A stretch of DNA of 64,000 nt from Serilophus lunatus (taxonomy: Eukaryota; Chordata; Aves; Passeriformes; Eurylaimidae), in assembly GCA_013399895.1 (NCBI GenBank), contig VXBA01001607.1:233112-297111 (forward strand), read 5' to 3'. This document shows, piece by piece, positions 60,401-64,000 of this stretch. The notes under the pieces are model-generated. The model was given only the letters and a program-made list of their open reading frames with translations. It ran no database searches and was not told the origin of the DNA. Numbering within the stretch: the first letter of the stretch is position 1; each line of letters starts with the position of its first letter. A program made the translations under genes and the position numbers.

Positions 60401-61917
60401 ATAAAGGTTACGCCCAATCCATTAAACCTTCCCTGTCTGGACTTGCAGTGAAAGGAAATAATCCCCAGATGGCTGTTTTAACACAGATACAGTGCCCTGG
60501 CTGTATGCACCACCACAAGGAAGGAATATAGATGTTTTATGCATTTTTATAAGGCAAAGGTCAAAATTGCACAAATCCTCAACATAAGGCCAGAAGTGAA
60601 GTATGGATGAATCTTCCATTTGGCACACGTCTGGCAAGAGATGACAATCCCTTCTTCCTTCCTTCTCTGTAAAACGCATTGTCCAGAAAAAGCCCCAAAT
60701 CATACTCTGATGATGAATGGTACAGTAACAGTGCATCAATTATTTAAATACATTATACTTTCAGCCCCAAAGCAGAACTGAACTATTATCTTCCCAAACA
60801 ATAAAGCTCTCATAAGAACTAACAGTCAGAGCCTCAATCAGATATGGATGATAGAATTTAATTCTAAATGGTGGTCAAATGTATTTCAAAAGCAAAATTA
60901 TGGGCTGTGCTTATGTTTAATCAAGTGAGATATTCCAGCCAAACCACAATTCTTTCTGATAAATCTTGTAGAAGACACTTTCAGTATTTAAGTAATTCTG
61001 CTTCCCTAGAGTAGCAAAAATGTTTTGCATATGAATTCAGCTATTAAATCTGTTGTGAGAAGTTTTAAGAACCCGAATTACTAGTGGGAATGCCTCAGCT
61101 ACAGTAGGAAATCATGAAGGAAATGACCATGGTAAATAAATAAAAAGTATTTTCAGCTAAAGAGAGAACTCATAAATATTGATCAAGACTGGTTTTAAAA
61201 GACAAGTAAAAAAATAAATGCACATCCCAAAATATTCCACTAATGTATTTCACTACTAAAAGGAACAGCAATGAAAGATTATTTAGAAACATTTAAATAA
61301 CCTTTCAGCCTACTTCCAGAAGATTACTTCATTGATACTATGGTTTCAAAGCTTTGGATAAAACAATATTAAATGCACTTTAATCATAAGGCTGCCATTT
61401 GGTTCTCCTCTTCTTCAAAAAGATCACTGATACTTCAGTGGTAATTTCTAAAGTGAAAATTTGAACAATTTTCCATAATTAAATCACACTTCTAATATTA
61501 CAATTCTCCTACAACAAAGTACATTTTCTGTAGTCATTCCTGTTACCTCCTTCAAAGCATTAGGCTCATTAATCATTTAAACAAAGGAAAAACGCTCCCT
61601 GTGTTATTGAATATTTATACTTCACCATATTAAAACATTCCCCTCCAGTAAATACAAGAAATTTCCCCAAATATAGATGGAAAGAAGAAAAACATACATA
61701 TATTTTTAAGATGAGGAGGCATGCAAACACAGCAAGGTAAATACCAACACTTTAAGCACCATACACCTCTAATATTTAATTATATTAAAAACAAACAAAT
61801 TATTCTGTTTACCTGACCAGTACTGCTGGTTGCCATGCTGATTTCTGCTGCTCCTTGACCTTCATTCTGCCTCTCTGTATCATGGGAACCTGCATCATGC
61901 TTGCTTTGAGGTGCTCT
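41911..61917 (-). CDS. APC: APC (adenomatous polyposis coli protein), partial, classical exons 7-15
   Basis: APC is the scaffold of the beta-catenin destruction complex and a microtubule/EB1-binding protein acting in cytoplasm, cell cortex and mitotic spindle; that is family knowledge. Nine exons on the minus strand, from 61813-61917 down to 41911-48466, correspond to human residues about 244-2843. The order is linker, armadillo repeats (exon 10 into exon 15), four 15-residue beta-catenin motifs, seven 20-residue repeats with three SAMP (axin) motifs, a Ser/Pro-rich basic microtubule-binding region, the SQIP EB1 motif and a C-terminal VTSV PDZ ligand. Every motif set is complete and no stop or frameshift interrupts it. 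The N-terminal coiled coil, start codon and promoter are right of the window. Internal exon lengths equal human ones, and the large last exon is about six codons shorter. Confidence 0.98.
44285..44325 (-). other. APC: APC SAMP motif 3
   Basis: LLQECISSAMPKKKKPSR with an intact core and a basic tail. Confidence 0.93.
44329..44405 (-). other. APC: APC 20-residue repeat 7
   Basis: HVEDTPVCFSRNSSLSSLSI followed directly by the acidic run leading into SAMP motif 3. Confidence 0.93.
44510..44586 (-). other. APC: APC 20-residue repeat 6
   Basis: AIENTPVCFSRNSSLSSLSD, then a poly-Asn stretch. Human has His where this has Arg after FS, by memory. Confidence 0.93.
44806..44886 (-). other. APC: APC 20-residue repeat 5
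   Basis: TPIEGTPYCFSRNDSLSSLD followed by a run of Asp encoded by CAT/CATC-type plus-strand repeats. Confidence 0.93.
45210..45245 (-). other. APC: APC SAMP motif 2
   Basis: ILAECINSAMPKGKSHK with an intact SAMP core. Confidence 0.92.
45419..45494 (-). other. APC: APC 20-residue repeat 4
   Basis: CVEGTPINFSTATSLSDLTI. The Ser cluster is partly replaced by Thr/Ala, as in other vertebrates. Confidence 0.92.
45645..45700 (-). other. APC: APC SAMP motif 1 (axin-binding)
   Basis: EILEACIISAMPTKSSRKAK. The Ser-Ala-Met-Pro core that binds the axin RGS domain is intact. An Ala stands where human APC, as I remember it, has a second Glu (LEEC). Confidence 0.92.
45867..45946 (-). other. APC: APC 20-residue repeat 3
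   Basis: FATESTPDGFSCSSSLSALS, the high-affinity third repeat in the family; all core residues are present. Confidence 0.92.
46211..46287 (-). other. APC: APC 20-residue repeat 2
   Basis: VQETPLMFSRCTSVSSLDSF: the divergent second repeat, with Thr in the Ser-rich core and the core Ser residues retained. Confidence 0.92.
46558..46632 (-). other. APC: APC 20-residue repeat 1
   Basis: CVEDTPICFSRCSSLSSLSS followed by an acidic stretch. It has the full phosphorylatable Ser cluster of the beta-catenin down-regulation repeat. Confidence 0.93.
46858..47354 (-). other. APC: APC 15-residue beta-catenin-binding motifs (four)
   Basis: Gene-strand order: DTPINYSLKYSDEQL near 47308-47354, KPTNYSERYSEEE near 46965-47010, RPTNYSMKYNEEE near 46909-46950, and QPIDYSLKYS near 46864-46900. 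Each has the Asn/Asp-Tyr-Ser-x-Lys/Arg-Tyr core that docks on beta-catenin. Confidence 0.92.
48467..48873 (-). other. APC: APC intron 14
   Basis: A 407-bp AT-rich intron with a gtaggt donor; nothing else seen. Confidence 0.9.
48874..49088 (-). CDS. APC: APC exon 14
   Basis: 215 bp; acceptor tttcctag, donor gtaggt. Armadillo-repeat sequence STLKSVLSALWNLSAHC through IIESGGGILRNVSSLI to NEDH, ending two bases into Arg. Confidence 0.97.
49089..49765 (-). other. APC: APC intron 13
   Basis: A 0.68-kb AT-rich intron. The plus-strand frame at 49536-49721 is not supported as a gene. Confidence 0.9.
49766..49882 (-). CDS. APC: APC exon 13
   Basis: 117 bp, 39 codons in phase 0; acceptor gttttacag, donor gtattc. 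Armadillo sequence VIASVLRNLSWRADVNSKK to MECALEVKK. Confidence 0.97.
49883..51470 (-). other. APC: APC intron 12
   Basis: A 1.6-kb AT-rich intron containing a (CAAA)n tract near 51299-51325. No gene seen. Confidence 0.9.
51299..51325 (+). repeat. (CAAA)n microsatellite
   Basis: About six CAAA units in the intron between APC exons 12 and 13. Confidence 0.8.
51471..51548 (-). CDS. APC: APC exon 12
   Basis: 78 bp, 26 codons in phase 0; acceptor ttcctatcag, donor gtaatg. It encodes ATLCSMKGCMRALVAQLKSE and SEDLQQ. Confidence 0.97.
51549..52874 (-). other. APC: APC intron 11
   Basis: A 1.3-kb AT-rich intron; nothing else recognised. Confidence 0.9.
52875..53014 (-). CDS. APC: APC exon 11
   Basis: 140 bp; acceptor ttttttaaag, donor gtaagg. 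Armadillo sequence GLQAIAELLQVDCEMYGL through RRYAGMALTNLTFGDVANK. It joins exon 10 inside a Gly codon. Confidence 0.97.
53015..53839 (-). other. APC: APC intron 10
   Basis: A 0.8-kb intron; nothing else recognised. Confidence 0.9.
53840..53935 (-). CDS. APC: APC exon 10
   Basis: 96 bp; acceptor tctgcatcag, donor gtaaga. It encodes (M)PAPVDHQICPAVCVLMKLS, FDEEHRHAMNEL and part of a Gly codon, at the start of the armadillo domain. Confidence 0.97.
53936..55082 (-). other. APC: APC intron 9
   Basis: A 1.1-kb intron with a gtaggt donor; nothing else recognised. Confidence 0.9.
55083..55461 (-). CDS. APC: APC exon 9
   Basis: 379 bp; acceptor tgacctgcag, donor gtaggt. It begins VEMVYSLLSMLGTHDKDDM and ends EQGMDQDKNP plus one base. 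In human this exon is alternatively spliced by an internal acceptor; an equivalent AG is present here (see 55158). Confidence 0.97.
55156..55165 (-). other. APC: Internal 3' splice site of APC exon 9 (exon 9a)
   Basis: On the gene strand the sequence reads gagcag/atccgt with the cut before 55158. Use of this AG would skip exactly 303 bases (101 codons) and leave a 76-base exon 9a in frame, the same arrangement as the known human isoform. Confidence 0.6.
55462..58041 (-). other. APC: APC intron 8
   Basis: A 2.6-kb AT-rich intron. Frames at 56939-57178 and 57652-57852 are not supported. No repeat recognised. Confidence 0.9.
58042..58140 (-). CDS. APC: APC exon 8
   Basis: 99 bp, 33 codons in phase 0; acceptor aatttgtag, donor gtaacc. 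It encodes GSAARGDHETASVMSSSSNY to RRLTSHLGTK. The first residues (GSAARGD) differ from the human GSTTRMD, by memory. Confidence 0.96.
58141..61812 (-). other. APC: APC intron 7
   Basis: A 3.7-kb AT-rich intron. The minus-strand frame at 60422-60739 (105 codons) is unrecognised and probably chance. No repeat recognised. Confidence 0.9.
61813..61917 (-). CDS. APC: APC exon 7
   Basis: 105 bp, 35 codons in phase 0; acceptor gtgtcaacag, donor gtaaac. It encodes SKHDAGSHDTERQNEGQG and ISMATSSTGQ, the linker after the N-terminal coiled coil. It is less conserved than its neighbours, as in other vertebrates. Confidence 0.94.
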
Positions 61918-64000
61918 CTGTTGACACAAGAGTTCATGAAATTACATACAGGAACGAAGCACACTCCATCATTCAGAGCTTTCCAGACTGTGAATACACA
62001 TCACTGCTGCACCCTCACAGAGCCATCCAACAGCACTTTGCATCTCACAACCCCGAGCCTCAAAAATTAACAGCCGAGACTGAGCGTCTTCGAAAAGCTG
62101 CAAGATGAAAGTGCAGCCCTTCCTTGGAGGATTACAGCCCTGCAAGACAAAGGATCTGCCGTGGCACACAGGAACACCATTTTCCACCAGCTGTGCTCAC
62201 ATCGCTATCGGAAATGTAACAGAACTGGAGCAAACAACTGTCTGCTCTGCTTGGCCACGTGATCCCTGCATTTGCTGGGGACTACGGACAGCACGGCTCA
62301 ATTAAGCTTCGCATCCAAAGACGAGTAATTTCTGTCTCAACAGAAGGGTATCTGTACTGTAAGAACCCTTCTGAATGTCAAGAACAGACAGTGCAGGAAT
62401 TACCACTTTGACAGAAGCAAAATTTGTATGGTCTGATACGGATCCATTTATTATTTTGTCAAAATAAATTTAACTGATGTGGCAAGCTGGTACAAACAGG
62501 TTTTCAGTTCCTTCAGGAAACCAGACTTCTACACATTTACATGAAAATTAAACTGGTGTCCTTGCCACCGACAGGGATCATGAGACCAGTGAGAAAAATC
62601 AGGCCTTTAAATACATATGTTTACATACTAAACAGTTATGAAATATGTGAGGTATCCCAAGATTTTCTGTTGTGTTTAAAACATTTCAGAAAGACATGAA
62701 CAGTTCTGCCCATGGACTCGGTTGAAGCCTGGAGTTGAAAGCATGATTATTTTCCAAGTATTAGTTTTGTTGCAAAACCTCTTTTAGAGACTCAGAGGCT
62801 ACTGCCTTAACAGACAAAACAATCACAATTAAGTTGTTTAGCTACACTTGGTCTATTACACAAAGTTTCTACATGGCTCTGCAATGTTATTGAGCAACAC
62901 AGACTATGATAGATAGCACAGTCTGCCTTATCCTGCTTCAAGGGTAATTTATCTTTGACTTTTAGCAGAAAAATACTTCTCTTCAGCGTACACACACCAA
63001 AACATTTTTAGGTACCCAGTGATCAAACTCCTACATCACTGGCATAAATAATTGTTTTGTTCACAGAGTCTCAAACCCAGAAAATATTTAACATTAAACA
63101 GAACATCAGAAACAAGTAGTTAACTGTAAGACATGTGAATCAGTAACTCAGGGATCATCTTAAAAATTAAATCTATAAAGTTTAATTAAAAGAATAAGTT
63201 ATGTCAAAGAATGCAGTAATATTACACAGAGGAAAAACTGGAAAAAAATACGGGTAACATATTTCTTAACTCTATATATTCAGTTATGGAAAACAAGTAA
63301 CCCACAATAGCCTACTATTCGTTTAAATTTGACCTGTACTTTCACAACTCACCGTGTCAGTCACTGTGTATCAAATGATACTGCTATTATGTTCATACAG
63401 TAACTACAGGAATTTCGGTTCCTAGTACAAGAGGGGAGGCCCCAGTCAAGATCAGGCCTTGCTGTACAAAATATGTGTTGAATACAGCACGAAATACAGC
63501 TGAACCCTTGTCTCTCAACACTTCCAATCTCAAATAAAGCGTAATTATGAGTTTGACAAAATCTAGATCTAAGCCTCCAGTATAAGTCAGGATAGAATTT
63601 TCCAGTCATTAGGTGACCCTTTCAATCCCATGAACAAAGCAATATTGAACATGCCTAGAGGTTAATGAGCAGTTCATTAGCCAGGCTCTGACCCACTGGG
63701 CCACCTGAGGGGGGACAACACTTCTCTTTCAAGAGCACTCCTGGAATTGGGGCAATTTTTTTGGAGAAGTGATGGTGTATTTATTAAATAGTTCTGCTGC
63801 ACCTACAGTACAGACACACAGGTATTTCATTCCCTGACAAGAAAGGTTTCTGATGTCCTTGACACTCTCTGTCCTTCTACTCCTATTCACATACATTTTG
63901 TTTGCTAAAGTGTATTTATAAATGAGGTGGCTCCCCATCCTTCCTAACCACTCTCAGAAATACGCCAGTACAAAAGGTGGTCCACATAACAGACAAATTA
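61918..64000 (-). other. APC: APC intron 6 (partial)
   Basis: I searched for the preceding exon (the RIRQLLQSQ-type coiled-coil segment) and did not find it, so it lies beyond the window. Short frames at 61855-62305 and 63361-63609 have no recognisable product. Confidence 0.8.

Noticed and set aside
61855..62305. Plus-strand frames next to APC exon 7
   Set aside because: They start inside the exon in antisense and run into intron; no product recognised.
1..64000. Bacterial-type systems: CRISPR, operons, phage, integrons
   Set aside because: Spliced vertebrate genes occupy the window; no spaced repeat arrays, ribosome-binding sites or dense coding were seen.

Overview
The window is vertebrate nuclear DNA, almost certainly from a bird. 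Genes are split by GT-AG introns, bird-type CR1 LINE ends are scattered through it, and two LTRs resemble an ERVL-like family I know from songbirds. By gene content it is the REEP5-SRP19-APC locus (human 5q22 equivalent; probably Z-linked in birds, which is inference). No bacterial, phage, CRISPR or operon-like system is present, and I found no convincing undescribed system.

Layout. 36-16246 (+): REEP5 coding exons 2-5; exon 1 lies left of the window. 16247-24232: REEP5 3'UTR, then the space between two convergent genes, holding a CR1 end and the 3' part of an endogenous retrovirus with its LTR. 24416-27216 (-): SRP19 coding exons 5 to 2; the short first coding exon is not visible and probably falls in a 250-base run of N at 28181-28430. 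28431-41910: about 13 kb between SRP19 and APC with several CR1 pieces, a second LTR of the same family, a diverged duplicated segment and the APC 3'UTR. 41911-61917 (-): APC exons 15 to 7 in the classical human numbering. The upstream APC exons lie right of the window.

Every exon boundary was placed by GT/AG sites that keep the known family protein in frame. Internal APC exon lengths (105, 99, 379, 96, 140, 78, 117, 215) equal the human lengths as I remember them. The three genes are housekeeping or tumour-suppressor genes with unrelated roles: ER tubule shaping (REEP5), signal recognition particle assembly (SRP19), and beta-catenin destruction plus microtubule binding (APC). They are linked by conserved synteny, not by a shared pathway.

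The points most worth checking are the gap over SRP19 exon 1, two same-orientation LTRs flanking SRP19, a conserved in-frame internal acceptor in APC exon 9, a diverged duplication at 28.7/31.2 kb, and a few unexplained open frames in introns and intergenic DNA.
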